A DNA stretch of 64,000 bases from Rhodoferax ferrireducens. Its GTDB lineage: Bacteria > Pseudomonadota > Gammaproteobacteria > Burkholderiales > Burkholderiaceae_C. The position numbers and the translations under genes are program-made. Below, piece after piece: positions 7,932 through 18,521 of this stretch. Each line of letters opens with the position of its first letter. Within the stretch, counting starts at the first letter, position 1. The notes under the pieces were generated by a model. The model was not told the origin of the DNA, ran no database searches, and was given only the letters and a program-made list of their open reading frames with translations. Where the stretch lies: NCBI RefSeq assembly GCF_003347515.1, contig NZ_QEII01000273.1, positions 1 to 64,000 of the forward strand. Direction: 5' to 3'.

Positions 7932-9590
7932 TCACGGGGTGGTGGGCATTTTTCCGTTTGTGACCACAGGTTCAGACAGACTCTCGGCCATGATCAACTG
8001 ACCTTTGCGGTCTATACGCAACATGCGTGCTGTTCCGCCTTTCGCCATCAGCATCATGTCCATCGGGCCTTTGTCTTCGGTAGGTGTCGGTCGCACACCA
8101 CGCTGATAAATCACGATGCGCTCGAAGGTATCGGCTACCAGCTGGCGGGTTTGCAGGCGTGCTTCGTATTCCTGCGCCTCCACACCGGCAGCAAGGCGCT
8201 TCCACGCTTCGTCAGTGCCCTGAATGTCGGTGCGTGCCGTTGCGGCCAAATCGCGCTCTGCCTCCTGGATGGTGGCCTCTAGCCGCTGTTGCTCTGCCTC
8301 CAGCTCGCGGGCACGCTTGGCAAAGGTCAGCGGAATGCCATCCTCAGCGCTGGCCAGCATGGCGTCGGTGAGCTTTTCCAGCTTGCAGGCCACGTCCACC
8401 AGGTCCTGCCGGGCTTTGGTCAGCTTGGCCATAGGTCCGGCCGACCGATCAGCTCCATATAGCGCCTGTAGGTTGACGATGTCCGAGCAGTACTCCATCA
8501 GCGCGCGCTCGAACGGGTAGACGGATACGGACCCGCCGACCGAGCAGCCGCCGTGCGAGTAGCTGGTGCAGTGCAGGCGTCTGTGGCCTGGCTGGATGCG
8601 GCCGAGTTCGTCCCGGTTGCGGGTGCCAATGTTCTGCCCAACCAGCGCGCGGCCGCAATAGCCGCATACAGTGATTCCGATGCCGGTGAGTATGTGAGGC
8701 ACTGGCCCCTTGGCCTTGCGCCTGCCACGCCCGCTGTTGGCTATCTGCAGGCCGTCCCACTCGGCCTTGGTAAGTAGGGCAGGGTAGTAGCCGGGTATTC
8801 GGTAGGTATCGGTGCCCAGGGCCATTTCTTTTTCGCCGATCAATGCCCGCTGTTTCACCAGCCGGTAGATTTGCAGCGATTGGGGGCCGCGTCCTGTAAG
8901 GGATAGCCCCTGCTCGGTCAGTCGCTCGATGATCTTGGTGGCTCCATACCCGATCAGGTAAAGCCGCAGGCCTTCGCGCACGGCCACCACGCGTTCTGGT
9001 ATTTCCTGCCACTGGCCATCCACCAGCCGCAGCCAGACCGGGTCTTTACCATTTCGAATCAGCGCACGGTTTGTGCCAGCGATCCAGCCCTCGCACTGTT
9101 TTCTGATGCTGGCCAGCACTCGTTTGCTCTTGGTGTCGCTTTCTTCATGGGCGCGAATCATGACCAGGAGCGAATACACAAGGTCCATCGGGTTGGCCTT
9201 GAGGTGCTCGCGGCTGTACTTCTTTCCGTCGCTGGCCGTCACCACCGTGATGCCGGCATTTACAATCTGAGCCAGTTGGGCCTGGGCCTGGATCGGCTCT
9301 GCCCTCGAAAGCCGGTCGAGGCCTTCCACCACCAGCACGGACCCCGTGGGTATCCGGCCCTGTTCGACAGCGACCAGGAAGACGCCGAGTGCCCCGGACT
9401 TGATGTGCCGCTGGTGGTAGGCCGATAGACCCTCATCCCGCAGCGAGAGCGTTTCGTCCAGAAGGAGGCCGTGTTCAGCGGCCCACTGGGCGGCGTAAGC
9501 CATTTGGCGCTCGCTGCTGTGGCCCGAAGCCTGGCGCGGATCGCTGAACCGCATATAGCTATATACAAGACCTGTCAAACTACACCCCAT
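7932..9590 (-). CDS. Large serine recombinase (site-specific integrase)
   Basis: With the start at 9590 the protein has 552 residues. The N-terminal resolvase domain has [11 protein letters not shown] with catalytic Ser16, followed by SSERQ and EGLDRLSR containing the conserved Arg residues. A recombinase domain comes next, then a zinc-ribbon with Cys pairs (CGYC near 309-312; C341 and C349), then a coiled coil ([20 protein letters not shown]). That is the standard layout of phage and island integrases that act on attachment sites. The longer reading to 9647 would run into rimO. No clear ribosome-binding site precedes 9590; ATG at 9554 is an alternative but would remove part of the first strand of the catalytic fold. 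Confidence 0.85.
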   Translation of the reverse strand: MGCSLTGLVYSYMRFSDPRQASGHSSERQMAYAAQWAAEHGLLLDETLSLRDEGLSAYHQRHIKSGALGVFLVAVEQGRIPTGSVLVVEGLDRLSRAEPIQAQAQLAQIVNAGITVVTASDGKKYSREHLKANPMDLVYSLLVMIRAHEESDTKSKRVLASIRKQCEGWIAGTNRALIRNGKDPVWLRLVDGQWQEIPERVVAVREGLRLYLIGYGATKIIERLTEQGLSLTGRGPQSLQIYRLVKQRALIGEKEMALGTDTYRIPGYYPALLTKAEWDGLQIANSGRGRRKAKGPVPHILTGIGITVCGYCGRALVGQNIGTRNRDELGRIQPGHRRLHCTSYSHGGCSVGGSVSVYPFERALMEYCSDIVNLQALYGADRSAGPMAKLTKARQDLVDVACKLEKLTDAMLASAEDGIPLTFAKRARELEAEQQRLEATIQEAERDLAATARTDIQGTDEAWKRLAAGVEAQEYEARLQTRQLVADTFERIVIYQRGVRPTPTEDKGPMDMMLMAKGGTARMLRIDRKGQLIMAESLSEPVVTNGKMPTTP

Positions 9591-10974
9591 GAACGAAATA
9601 AAAGAAAAAATCCCGCGTATAGGTATGGTATCGCTAGGATGCGCCAAGGCCCTGACCGATTCCGAATTGATCCTTACGCAACTGAGTGCGGAAGGTTATC
9701 AAACCTCAAAGACATTCCAGGGTGCCGACTTGGTCATTGTCAACACCTGCGGCTTCATTGACGATGCGGTCAAGGAAAGCCTGGACACTATCGGCGAGGC
9801 ACTGGCAGAAAACGGCAAGGTAATCGTTACCGGATGCCTGGGTGCCAAAGCGGCAGAAGGGGGTGGCAATTTAGTCAGAAAAATGCATCCAAGCGTCTTG
9901 GCCGTTACCGGGCCGCAGGCAACTCAGGAGGTGATGGATGCCGTGCATGCCAATTTGCCCAAGCCACACGACCCCTTTATCGACCTAGTGCCCAATGCAT
10001 TCGGGGTGGCTGGCATAAAGCTTACGCCCCGTCATTACGCATATATCAAGATCAGCGAGGGCTGCAACCACCGCTGCACCTTTTGCATTATTCCGTCCAT
10101 GCGTGGCGACTTGGTGTCGCGGCCTATTGGTGACGTGCTCAACGAGGCGCGTGCTCTGTTTGAAGGTGGCGTCAAGGAGTTGCTGGTGATCAGTCAGGAT
10201 ACTTCTGCTTATGGCGTCGATGTCAAGTACCGCACCGGTTTCTGGGACGGCAAGCCGATCAAGACACGCATGCTCGAGCTCGTGCAGGCACTGGGTGACA
10301 TGGCGGGCCCCTATGGGGCATGGGTGCGCCTGCATTACGTGTATCCGTATCCCAGTGTGGATGAAGTGATTCCCTTGATGGCCACCGGCAAAGTGCTTCC
10401 TTATCTTGATGTGCCGCTGCAGCATAGTCACCCAGATGTGCTCAGGCGCATGAAGAGACCGGCCAGTGGCGAGAAAAATCTCGAGCGCATCCAGCGCTGG
10501 CGTGAGGCATGTCCTGACATTGTCGTACGCAGTACGTTTATTGCCGGTTTTCCTGGTGAAACTGAGGAAGAGTTTTCTCACTTGCTGGATTTCATGCGGG
10601 AAGCCAAAATCGACCGTGCCGGTTGTTTTGCTTACAGTTCTGTGCAAGGTGCTGCTGCCAACGATATTCCGGGTATGTTGCCAATAGAGTTGCGGGAGGA
10701 GCGGCGTGCGCGTTTCATGGCCGTTGCCGAGGCCATTTCAGCGGCCAAGCTGCAGCAGCGTATCGGTGCGACCATGCAGGTCCTCGTGGATTCTGCCCCA
10801 GCATTGGGGAAAAAGGGCGCAGTGGGTCGATCGTATGCCGACGCGCCAGAGATTGATGGTGTGGTGAAGCTGCTGCCGCCTGAAAAGATCAGCAAGACGC
10901 TGAAGGTCGGTGAATTCACGAAGGCCCGCATTGTGGGTACACAGGGGCATGATCTCGTCGCGCAGCCGTTTTAA
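9589..10974 (+). CDS. rimO: Ribosomal protein S12 methylthiotransferase RimO
   Basis: A radical-SAM methylthiotransferase that adds a methylthio group to an aspartate of ribosomal protein S12. Of 461 residues, the N-terminal MTTase domain has Cys18, Cys54 and Cys83 for one iron-sulfur cluster, and the radical SAM motif is Cys159-Cys163-Cys166 (CNHRCTFC) for the second. A C-terminal TRAM RNA-binding domain follows (about 395-461). Length and motifs are normal. The start ATG shares its bases with the start of the divergent recombinase, so the gene has no leader of its own: any promoter must lie inside the recombinase gene. This position suggests the element integrated at the rimO 5' end. Confidence 0.95.
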   Translation: MNEIKEKIPRIGMVSLGCAKALTDSELILTQLSAEGYQTSKTFQGADLVIVNTCGFIDDAVKESLDTIGEALAENGKVIVTGCLGAKAAEGGGNLVRKMHPSVLAVTGPQATQEVMDAVHANLPKPHDPFIDLVPNAFGVAGIKLTPRHYAYIKISEGCNHRCTFCIIPSMRGDLVSRPIGDVLNEARALFEGGVKELLVISQDTSAYGVDVKYRTGFWDGKPIKTRMLELVQALGDMAGPYGAWVRLHYVYPYPSVDEVIPLMATGKVLPYLDVPLQHSHPDVLRRMKRPASGEKNLERIQRWREACPDIVVRSTFIAGFPGETEEEFSHLLDFMREAKIDRAGCFAYSSVQGAAANDIPGMLPIELREERRARFMAVAEAISAAKLQQRIGATMQVLVDSAPALGKKGAVGRSYADAPEIDGVVKLLPPEKISKTLKVGEFTKARIVGTQGHDLVAQPF

Positions 10975-11254
10975 ATCCAATCATTTGACTGCTGGGTTAC
11001 AAAAAGACTTGGCGATCTGCGTAGCGCATAGCGGTCGCAGTGACACCAATTGAAGTCATAACGTCGACGGTCATTTTTGTCTTGGTTTGGAGGATGCGCC
11101 ATATTTTTGAGGCAACTTTTATTGAACAGCCTCTTCTCCATTCAAGTGTTGGTAGGAATCAAGAAGTACTACCCAAAGCTCAACACCGAAACCAAGAATG
11201 TGACCGCAATTGAACTGCCGATTTGTAGAGTCGGCAAAGAGGCTCCACCAAAGA

Positions 11255-11284
11255 AAAAGCCTCTTGCAATTGCAAGAGGCTTTT
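11255..11284 (-). terminator. Perfect-palindrome terminator downstream of tRNA-Leu
   Basis: The 15-bp arms AAAAGCCTCTTGCAA and TTGCAAGAGGCTTTT are perfectly complementary, with A-runs and T-runs on the flanks, so it can work in both directions. It begins 8 bases after the tRNA 3' end on the minus strand and most likely terminates the tRNA transcript. The remaining stretch 10975-11254, between rimO and this hairpin, shows no gene I can support. Confidence 0.8.
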
Positions 11285-11291
11285 CTATTTT

Positions 11292-11376
11292 TGGTGCCCG
11301 GAAGAGGACTCGAACCTCCACACCTTGCGGCACACGGACCTGAACCGTGCGCGTCTACCAATTCCGCCATCCGGGC
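11292..11376 (-). tRNA. tRNA-Leu, anticodon CAG
   Basis: Read on the minus strand, the acceptor arm GCCCGGA pairs with TCCGGGC and is followed by A and an encoded CCA. The anticodon arm is CACGG-TTCAGGT-CCGTG, anticodon CAG. The T-loop reads GGTTCGAGTCC, and the 85-base length with a long variable arm is typical of a class II leucine tRNA. It lies between rimO and rnr. Confidence 0.95.
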
Positions 11377-11560
11377 ATGGATGCTAGTATACCATAGCTT
11401 CTTGAACCTCCTTGCCAAACTCGATGATGAGTCACTAGGCGAGACGGCATACTTCACTTAGTATTGCGAGATGCGCTGCACCTATTCAACCCTTTGATTT
11501 TCAAAAGTTTTATCGATTGTGAGATGCTAGGATTTTCATCCGCCGCCGGTTTATTAGCCC

Positions 11561-13921
11561 GTGCATCTATTAATACCAATTCTGTCGCCTGTACACATCA
11601 GGAAAGAGAGTAGTTTTATCAAAAATATTAGTCCAACCAGCGGCTTGCTGGATGAAGTTGAAGGAACAGTTCAGGGGCACCGTGATGGTCATGGATTTGT
11701 GACCCGTGATGACGGTGAGTCCGATATCTATTTGCCGCCCAACGAAATGCGCGCTGTGCTGCACAAAGACCGCGTCATGGTGCGCATCGTGCGCAGTGAC
11801 CGTAAAGGCCGGCCCGAAGGTCGGGTGGTTGAAATCATCGAGCGGCCTAAGCAACCCATTATTGGGCGGCTGTTGCAGGAAAGTGGCATCTGGATTGTCG
11901 TCCCTGAAGATAAACGCTACGGCCAGGATGTACTGATTCCCAAGACTGCGACGGGGTCTGCCAAGCCAGGCCAGGTTGTTGTTGTTGAATTGACCGAGGT
12001 ACCGGCTTTGTATGGCCAGCCTGTCGGCCGCGTCAAGGAAATTCTTGGCGAGGTCGACGATCCAGGCATGGAGATTGAAATTGCCGTACGCAAATACAGC
12101 GTGCCATATGAATTCTCGGACGCTTGCATTGCCTTGGCTCGCACCCTGCCGGACAAAGTGCTCCCACATGACAAGAAGCATCGCGTCGACTTGACGGACG
12201 TGTCACTGGTGACGATCGATGGCGAGGATGCCCGGGATTTTGACGATGCGGTGTATTGCGAACCGACAAAAATTGGAAAGGGTAAATCCGCCGCGCGGGG
12301 CTGGCGCTTGCTGGTGGCTATTGCCGATGTGAGTCATTATGTGGAAACGGGTTCTGCCATAGATATAGATGCCTATGAGCGCGCCACCAGTGTGTACTTC
12401 CCGCGTCGCGTCATTCCGATGCTGCCCGAGAAGTTGTCGAATGGGCTGTGCTCGCTCAACCCGGAAGTGGAGCGCCTGTGCATGGTGTGCGACATGATGG
12501 TGACCGAAGACGGCGAGGTGTCGGCCTATCAGTTTTATCCGGCAGTGATGTGGAGTCATGCCCGATTCACTTACAACGAGGTGGCAGCGATTCTGGCGAA
12601 CACGCGTGGCCCCGAAGCCTTGAAACGCAAAGATCGGGTAACGGATTTGTTGAACCTGCACGATGTCTATCAAGCCTTGCTGAAGGCGCGCGTACGCCGC
12701 GGCGCTGTGGATTTTGAAACCGTAGAGACGCAGATCGTTTGTGATGAGAGCGGACGTATCGAGAAAATCGTGCCGCGTACCCGCAATGATGCACACAAGC
12801 TGATTGAAGAGGCCATGCTGGCGGCCAATGTGTGCAGTGCGGACTACATTTCCCAGAGCAAGCACGCCGGTTTGTTTCGGGTGCATGAGGGCCCCACACC
12901 CGAGAAAATAGAAATTCTTCGCAACTACCTCAAAGTTACTGGCTTGGGGCTGACGATCAGCGATGATCCCGCGCCAGGCGAGTTTCAAACCATTGCTGCG
13001 GCAACCAAAGATCGGCCGGACGCGCAGCAGATTCATTCCATGTTGTTGCGCTCCATGCAGCAGGCGATTTACACACCCGTCAACAACGGGCACTTTGGCT
13101 TGGCGTTTGATGCCTACACCCATTTCACCAGTCCGATCCGGCGTTACCCGGATCTGCTGGTGCACCGTGTCATCAAGGCGATTCTGGCCAAGACCAAATA
13201 CCAGCTGCCGGTCTTGCCCACGCCCGGCGAAGCCCATGCCAAGCTGTCGCGTCGACTTGAAAAAGGACTGGCCGCGCGCGTTGCCGAACCGGGGCAAAAG
13301 CCCAAGAAATTGAGCCCTGAAACGCAGGCCTGGCAAGCCGCCGGCATGCATTGCAGCGCCAACGAACGCCGTGCCGACGAGGCCAGTCGCGATGTGGAAG
13401 CCTGGCTCAAATGCAAATACATGCATGAGCACCTTGGGGAGGAGTACGGCGGTGTCGTCAGTTCCGTGACGAGTTTCGGAATTTTCGTGACGCTGGATGC
13501 CATGTACGTTGAAGGACTGGTGCACATTACCGAGCTGGGCGGCGAGTATTACCGCTTTGACGAAGCGCGCCAGGAGTTGCGTGGCGAGCGCTCGGGTATG
13601 CGTTATGCCATTGGCTCTCGTGTGCGGGTGCAGGTCAGCAGGGTTGACCTGGATGGTCGAAGGATTGATTTCCGGCTGGTTCAAGAAGGTGAGGGGCTGG
13701 TTTCACGTGCTATGAAAGACAAAGGGTCGCCGCGTGAGGGTGGCGATTACGCTGGCTTGGGCAGTGCGTCGGACCGTACTTCCGTCAAGCGTGCAACACG
13801 AAAAATATCGGAACCTTTGGCCAGAATGCCAAAGTCTGCGGTTCAATCAGTAAAAATGACCGCCAGACAGGCCGCAGCCAAGAACAAGGAAAAAGGAAAA
13901 AAACCACGCCGCCGCTCCTGA
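11561..13921 (+). CDS. rnr: Ribonuclease R, lacking the usual N-terminal domain
   Basis: A 3'-to-5' exoribonuclease that degrades structured RNA. The order is cold-shock domain 1 (from about residue 33, [13 protein letters not shown]), cold-shock domain 2, the RNB catalytic domain with [13 protein letters not shown] at 218-230 bearing the metal-binding aspartates, an S1 domain near 638-720, and a basic Lys/Arg tail. RNase R normally has about 60-90 more N-terminal residues including a winged helix. Here only about 185 bases separate the ORF from the tRNA, and they do not encode it. The start is uncertain: GTG 11561 is the most upstream in-frame start, the SD-like AGGAAAGAGAG near 11600 has no good start after it, and TTG near 11645 is possible. 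Confidence 0.85.
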   Translation: MHLLIPILSPVHIRKESSFIKNISPTSGLLDEVEGTVQGHRDGHGFVTRDDGESDIYLPPNEMRAVLHKDRVMVRIVRSDRKGRPEGRVVEIIERPKQPIIGRLLQESGIWIVVPEDKRYGQDVLIPKTATGSAKPGQVVVVELTEVPALYGQPVGRVKEILGEVDDPGMEIEIAVRKYSVPYEFSDACIALARTLPDKVLPHDKKHRVDLTDVSLVTIDGEDARDFDDAVYCEPTKIGKGKSAARGWRLLVAIADVSHYVETGSAIDIDAYERATSVYFPRRVIPMLPEKLSNGLCSLNPEVERLCMVCDMMVTEDGEVSAYQFYPAVMWSHARFTYNEVAAILANTRGPEALKRKDRVTDLLNLHDVYQALLKARVRRGAVDFETVETQIVCDESGRIEKIVPRTRNDAHKLIEEAMLAANVCSADYISQSKHAGLFRVHEGPTPEKIEILRNYLKVTGLGLTISDDPAPGEFQTIAAATKDRPDAQQIHSMLLRSMQQAIYTPVNNGHFGLAFDAYTHFTSPIRRYPDLLVHRVIKAILAKTKYQLPVLPTPGEAHAKLSRRLEKGLAARVAEPGQKPKKLSPETQAWQAAGMHCSANERRADEASRDVEAWLKCKYMHEHLGEEYGGVVSSVTSFGIFVTLDAMYVEGLVHITELGGEYYRFDEARQELRGERSGMRYAIGSRVRVQVSRVDLDGRRIDFRLVQEGEGLVSRAMKDKGSPREGGDYAGLGSASDRTSVKRATRKISEPLARMPKSAVQSVKMTARQAAAKNKEKGKKPRRRS

Positions 13922-13958
13922 CGTAATCGGGTTCTTTTATCAAAATGACTTAACAAAT

Positions 13959-14714
13959 ATGACCTCAACATCAAAAGTTGCCATCGTGACCGGGGCAGGC
14001 ACAGGTATTGGCAAAGCCGCCGTGTTGGCGCTGCTCAAGGATGGCTACAGGGTTGTACTCGCAGGTCGGCGCCCCGGGCCGCTGGCCGATGTGATTGCGC
14101 TCAGCGGTGCGCCTGATCGCGCATTGGCAATGCCGACCGACGTCTCCAATCCGGAATCGGTGAAGGCGCTGTTCGATGCCGCTGTCAGTACGTTTGGCCG
14201 GGTGGATGTACTGTTCAACAACGCGGGCGTCAGCGCGCCGGGCATTCCCCTGGAAGACCTGACGCTGGCGCAGTGGAAAAGCGTGGTGGACATCAATCTC
14301 ACGGGCATGTTTCTGTGCCTTCAGCAGGCGTTCCGGGTGATGAAGGCGCAGACGCCGCGCGGCGGGCGCATCATCAACAACGGCTCTATCTCCGCCACCA
14401 CACCGCGTCCCAACTCCATTGCCTATACCTCGACCAAACACGCGGTAAAGGGGCTGACCAAAGCGGCATCTCTCGATGGCCGCAAATACGATATCGCAGT
14501 GGGCCAGATCGACATTGGCAATGCCGCTACTGAAATGGCACAGCGCATGGCCACCGGGGTTTTGCAGGCGAACGGCGAGATCGCGATTGAGCCTCTGATG
14601 GACGTCAACATCGTTGGCCAATCGGTGCTGTACATGGCCAGCCTGCCGCTGGAGGCGAATGTGATGTTCCACACTGTGATGGCGACCAAAATGCCATTTG
14701 CCGGCCGTGGTTAA
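13959..14714 (+). CDS. Short-chain dehydrogenase/reductase
   Basis: 251 residues with all classical SDR marks: NAD(P)-binding TGAGTGIG at 11-18, Asp61, NNAG at 87-90, catalytic Ser near 143-145, Tyr156 and Lys160 (YTSTK). It reduces or oxidises a carbonyl or alcohol using NAD(P)H. The substrate cannot be told from sequence. The GRRP segment after the second strand (residues 37-40) suggests a preference for NADP. It follows rnr by 37 bases but without signs of joint function. The gene stands before a repeat copy and the converging signalling operon. Confidence 0.85.
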   Translation: MTSTSKVAIVTGAGTGIGKAAVLALLKDGYRVVLAGRRPGPLADVIALSGAPDRALAMPTDVSNPESVKALFDAAVSTFGRVDVLFNNAGVSAPGIPLEDLTLAQWKSVVDINLTGMFLCLQQAFRVMKAQTPRGGRIINNGSISATTPRPNSIAYTSTKHAVKGLTKAASLDGRKYDIAVGQIDIGNAATEMAQRMATGVLQANGEIAIEPLMDVNIVGQSVLYMASLPLEANVMFHTVMATKMPFAGRG

Positions 14715-14733
14715 GAATTAATTTAACCATTTT

Positions 14734-14781
14734 GGCCTCTAGCCCTTATGCAATAAGCGGTAACAGCTATTATTTTGGTAG
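14734..14781 (+). repeat. Dispersed palindromic repeat, copy 1 (intergenic)
   Basis: GGCCTCTAGCCCTTATG is followed by CAATAAGCGGTAACAGC and TATTATTTTGGTAG. The inner arms CTTAT and ATAAG form a small hairpin, and TAGC/GCTA forms an outer one. The same pattern recurs at 22382, 27073, 41802, 43118 and 49244. Here it lies between two converging genes, where it does no coding. Confidence 0.75.
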
Positions 14782-14858
14782 CGAATATGGCTTTTGCCTT
14801 GGCTATGAGGCTGGAGTTGACCGAGCCGGAGCAGCTCCGGGCAACCGATGCCGCGCAT

Positions 14859-16205
14859 TCAGGTTTTTCGGTCTACTCGAATATGGGCCGTCAATTGCAG
14901 ACCGCCTGATCTTTCAAAGTCCATGATTTTGCGGATCAGGCGCGCATCGAGCACATGGTCCACGGACAGCATCAACAGACCACTGGGCGCGATGAGGTCA
15001 CGCGATAGCACCATGCCGGCTTTCAGGTCACGCGACATCACCCGCATTTCTTCAGTGCGCTCTCGCTCAGTTTCTTCGCGTGGAGTGCCTCCCAACACGT
15101 CCATCAACGCAGTCACCACCTTGGGGTCATAGCGCGTACCGCTGCCATGAACGATGATGATCCTGGCTTCTTCAGGGGATAGGCGACTTTGCGTCAACGT
15201 TCCAATTTGCATGTTGTCGTAATCGCTGGCCAGCGTCAAAATCCGTGTGCCAATGGGGATGTTCTCCTCTGAACGCCGTTCAGGGAAGCCGGTGCCATCG
15301 AATCGTTCAAATTGCGCGCTGATGATCTCGGATGCGCCCCGTAAATCCTGCAGTGGAAGCAACAGTTGCTCTGCCTGCACCGCGTGTTTGCGGTAGGCCT
15401 CCAGCTGGGGCGGCTTCATCGTCGCCACCGGCGTGCTGAGTAATTCGTCGGCAAAGCCCACTTTTCCGATTTCATGCAGCAGGCCGGCGACAAAAATCTC
15501 CTGTACGAGCTTGTTGTCGAGCTGAAGTTTCAGCGCGATTCGGCGTGACAGGTCGGCTACGCGACGCGAGTGTCCGGCCAGGTTGCCGCCACGCATTTCG
15601 ATCAAGGTCGAGAACACCTTGATTGAGGTGACGAAGTTGGTCTTGAGCTTTTCATTGGCCCCTTGCAGCGAATCATTGGCCGTCCTGAGTTCGGTGGTAC
15701 GTGCTTCAACCTTGGCCTCCAGGCTGGCGTTGAGGGCCTTGAGTTCTTCATTTTGGCGAACGGTCAGGGCTTCAAGTCGCTGCTTTTCGTGTTCCAGGGC
15801 TCGGCGCTCAAGCGCGTGGCGCACGATCAACACGATGTCGTTGTCGTCCCAGGGCTTGGTGATGTAGCGGTAGATCTCGCCACGATTGATGGCATCGATG
15901 ATGGAGGTGACATCTGAGTAACCGGTGAGCAGGAGACGCATGGTGTCGGGCCAGCGCTCACGAACCTGGGCCAGAAACTGTGCACCATCCATCTCTGGCA
16001 TCCGCATGTCGGAAATCACGAGATCGATGGGTTCTGCCTCCAATAGCACCAATCCGGCTTGACCGCTTTCCGCGACGCGTACCTGGAAACCTTTGGTACG
16101 AAACAGGCGGCGCAGTGAGGACAAGATATTGGGTTCGTCGTCCACGCACAGAATCGTGGGCATTTTGGTGTCGGCGGTGTCCGGCGCTACGCTGGCGTCA
16201 ATCAT
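14859..16205 (-). CDS. Response regulator with degenerate HD-GYP domain
   Basis: 448 residues. A receiver domain with Asp66 (LVISDMRMP) as likely phosphate acceptor is followed by a coiled coil (about 138-188) and an HD-GYP-like domain. Normal HD-GYP enzymes have HDIGK and HHERxDGxGYP and hydrolyse c-di-GMP. Here the first is HEIGK (244-248) and the second is QFERFDGTGFP (298-308), so one metal Asp, the paired His and the GYP Tyr are replaced. Activity is therefore doubtful and a signalling or binding role is likelier. Its start overlaps the histidine kinase stop by 4 bp, so the two form a two-component pair. It is last in the five-gene operon. Confidence 0.85.
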   Translation of the reverse strand: MIDASVAPDTADTKMPTILCVDDEPNILSSLRRLFRTKGFQVRVAESGQAGLVLLEAEPIDLVISDMRMPEMDGAQFLAQVRERWPDTMRLLLTGYSDVTSIIDAINRGEIYRYITKPWDDNDIVLIVRHALERRALEHEKQRLEALTVRQNEELKALNASLEAKVEARTTELRTANDSLQGANEKLKTNFVTSIKVFSTLIEMRGGNLAGHSRRVADLSRRIALKLQLDNKLVQEIFVAGLLHEIGKVGFADELLSTPVATMKPPQLEAYRKHAVQAEQLLLPLQDLRGASEIISAQFERFDGTGFPERRSEENIPIGTRILTLASDYDNMQIGTLTQSRLSPEEARIIIVHGSGTRYDPKVVTALMDVLGGTPREETERERTEEMRVMSRDLKAGMVLSRDLIAPSGLLMLSVDHVLDARLIRKIMDFERSGGLQLTAHIRVDRKT

Positions 16206-17671
16206 GTCGGAAGTGCTCCATCTGCTACGGGTGGGTTGGGTTGTTTGACGGGTAGCATGACACGGAACGTGCTGCCCTTGGTCATTTCGGTCTGCACGTC
16301 AATGGTGCCATGATGCTTTTGCACGATGCCATAGGACAGTGATAACCCCAGGCCTGTCCCGTGGCCCACGGGCTTGGTGGTGTAGAAGGGGTCAAAAATC
16401 CGTGGCAGGACCTCCTTCGGAATGCCACTGCCTGTGTCGGCTACTTCAAACCAGACCTTGTCCCCCGCGACCCCGGTGCGAACAGTGATTTTGCCGCGCT
16501 GAGCACCCATGGCATGTGCCGCATTGACCACCAGATTCATCACCACCTGGTTGATTTGCGAGGGCATGCACTGTATATCGGGAAGGTCACCGTAGTCCTT
16601 CACCAGATCTGCTTTGTACTTCACCTCGTTGTTGACGACATTGAGCGTGGAGTCAATGCCCTGGTTCAGGTTGGCAAATTGCCAATCAAGGTTGGCGTCC
16701 ACATGTGAAAAGTCCTTCAGATCCTGCACGATTTTGCGCACACGGACAATGCCTTCCCTGGATTCGCGCATCAGGGTGGGTATGTCTTCTTTGAGGAAGT
16801 CGAGTTCAATGCTGTTTCTCAAGGTTGCTAGCGCCAATACGGTTTGGGCATTGCCGTGAAAGGGTTCAGCCTTTTCGTAGGCCACCAACATCTGAAAAAG
16901 GTCTGTGAGATATTTTTCGAGTGTGCCGAAGTTCGAGAAGATGTAGCCAATGGGGTTATTGATTTCATGGGCGACGCCTGCGGCGAGCTGCCCGATCGAG
17001 GCCAGCTTTTCGGACTGGACCAGATGCTGTTGCGCCATGGAAAGCTTGGCATTGAGTTCGTTCAGTTCAGTATTGCGGCTCAAAAGGGCCGTTTCGGCCG
17101 CCTCGCGTCGCGCGACATCTTCAAGCAGTGTACGGTTGGCCTGCGCCAGCTCGGTGGTGCGCTTCTCTATCAGTTCTTCGAGCTTGCTCTGGTGCTTGAG
17201 CAAGTCCTCTTCTGCGCGTTTCCGGTCGGTAATGTCCTGCAGCGTTTCCACTGCACCAGCCATCGATCCGTCGGCATTTCGCAAAGGTGTGGCCGTGAAA
17301 AAGAGCCAGCGTCCACCATCGCCAAGGTGCGGAAAAAATCCTTCGCTTTCGTAGGCGTCAGCAATGAGTTTCGATCGATGGGCCTGGTTTGTGTACAGGC
17401 TCGCCACCCCGACGGAGGAGGTTCCATCCACAATCAGATCGGCCAGCACTGGCCTGTCGTTGTTATAGAACACCAGTCCGAGTTTGCGCTCGCCAATCAT
17501 GTCCGCAGCATTGACCCCCAGCAGCTTCTCACACGCTTTGTTGAAATATGTCACCACGTGTTCGGTGTTGATCACAAAGGTGGCCACCGGGCTGGCATCA
17601 AAAAACCCGGTCAGGCTCACGCCCTCAAGGTGAGGGGCGGCCGTTGCGCTGGCTGGTTTCGCGTTGGTCAA
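16202..17671 (-). CDS. PAS-domain sensor histidine kinase
   Basis: 489 residues, no membrane segment. A PAS domain (about 20-150, ending in the PAC motif LQDITDRKRAEEDLL) is followed by a long coiled coil and a HisKA-type dimerisation domain with phospho-acceptor His235 in GVAHEINNPIGYI. The ATPase domain has the N box (NLVVNAAHA), G1 (DTGSGIP) and G2 (GTGLGLSL) boxes intact. It should be a soluble kinase that senses an internal signal and phosphorylates the adjacent receiver protein. The next upstream gene (HDOD) ends 13 bases before its start, and it overlaps the response regulator by 4 bp. Confidence 0.9.
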   Translation of the reverse strand: MTNAKPASATAAPHLEGVSLTGFFDASPVATFVINTEHVVTYFNKACEKLLGVNAADMIGERKLGLVFYNNDRPVLADLIVDGTSSVGVASLYTNQAHRSKLIADAYESEGFFPHLGDGGRWLFFTATPLRNADGSMAGAVETLQDITDRKRAEEDLLKHQSKLEELIEKRTTELAQANRTLLEDVARREAAETALLSRNTELNELNAKLSMAQQHLVQSEKLASIGQLAAGVAHEINNPIGYIFSNFGTLEKYLTDLFQMLVAYEKAEPFHGNAQTVLALATLRNSIELDFLKEDIPTLMRESREGIVRVRKIVQDLKDFSHVDANLDWQFANLNQGIDSTLNVVNNEVKYKADLVKDYGDLPDIQCMPSQINQVVMNLVVNAAHAMGAQRGKITVRTGVAGDKVWFEVADTGSGIPKEVLPRIFDPFYTTKPVGHGTGLGLSLSYGIVQKHHGTIDVQTEMTKGSTFRVMLPVKQPNPPVADGALPT

Positions 17672-17684
17672 GGATTCTGCTCCC

Positions 17685-18521
17685 TCAGTTGTTCAAGAGG
17701 AGATTGGCACCCTCAAACTGTTTTTCGGCATTCTTGAACACCTTGTGCAGTGCTTTTTCATCCAGCCCGAGTTGCTTCCACAAGCCTGCGGGAACCGGCG
17801 GCACGAGGTCGTCCCGGTCCTGCGACATGTCCAATGCGTGCGCAATGGTGTTGGCCGCCAGGATGCTCAGTGAAAGCGTTTGCAGTCCCTGGACAAGTGG
17901 CGCATGGTGGCAGGCCACAGCCTGCTGTACGGACTCAGGAAACTTCCAGTGCCGGGTGAGCACATGTCCTGCGACGGTATGGTCAACACCCATCACCGCG
18001 CGCTCGGCCTCGAGCAGATGGCAATCGTGCTGGGCTCGGTAAAGCATCGTGGCCTCGTAATGGGGCTGGAACTGGGTGACCAGTACCAAGCGGCCAATGT
18101 CGTGCAACAAGCCGGCGGTATACGCGTGTTCCGGATTGAGATTGAGGTGGGGCGCCAGCTCTCTCGCGCAAATGGCCGCTGCCATCGCATGACGCCAGAA
18201 TGGGTTGGCGTTGACGCTGCCGTGTCCGGCAAATGCGCCTATCAGGGCGGCGGTCGTGGCCACGCTGCGCACGGTTCTGAAACCCAGGATGGCAATGGCC
18301 TCGTGAATGGACGTGACCTGGTTTGCCATGCCGTAAAAGGAGGAGTTGGCCAAACGCAGTGTCTTCGCCGTCAGCGCCTGGTCTTGTGCGATTTTTTTTG
18401 ACAGCGCATCAATGTTCACGTCGTCCTCATCCATGCTCGCCAGCAACTCGATCACGACAGTCGGCAGGGACGGCAAATTATGAATTTTCCGCAGGATGTC
18501 TTCCGGCTCGACGGTATTCAT
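17685..18521 (-). CDS. HDOD-domain signalling protein
   Basis: 278 residues consisting mostly of one HDOD domain (about 10-210). The pattern NLPSLPTVVIELL at the start, LRLANSSFYG near 56-65, LGFRTVRSVA and LLHDIGRLVL near 138-147 are typical. HDOD proteins are relatives of HD hydrolases that usually lack activity and serve in signalling, often next to sensor kinases or c-di-GMP proteins, which is so here. The start overlaps the 69-residue upstream gene by 4 bp. Target and ligand are not known. Confidence 0.85.
   Translation of the reverse strand: MNTVEPEDILRKIHNLPSLPTVVIELLASMDEDDVNIDALSKKIAQDQALTAKTLRLANSSFYGMANQVTSIHEAIAILGFRTVRSVATTAALIGAFAGHGSVNANPFWRHAMAAAICARELAPHLNLNPEHAYTAGLLHDIGRLVLVTQFQPHYEATMLYRAQHDCHLLEAERAVMGVDHTVAGHVLTRHWKFPESVQQAVACHHAPLVQGLQTLSLSILAANTIAHALDMSQDRDDLVPPVPAGLWKQLGLDEKALHKVFKNAEKQFEGANLLLNN

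Noticed and set aside
11077-11343. 88-residue plus-strand reading frame
   Set aside because: It runs through the terminator and into the antisense of tRNA-Leu; no likeness to a protein family.
12203-13684. 493-residue minus-strand reading frame
   Set aside because: Antisense to the RNB and S1 domains of RNase R, with no domain of its own.
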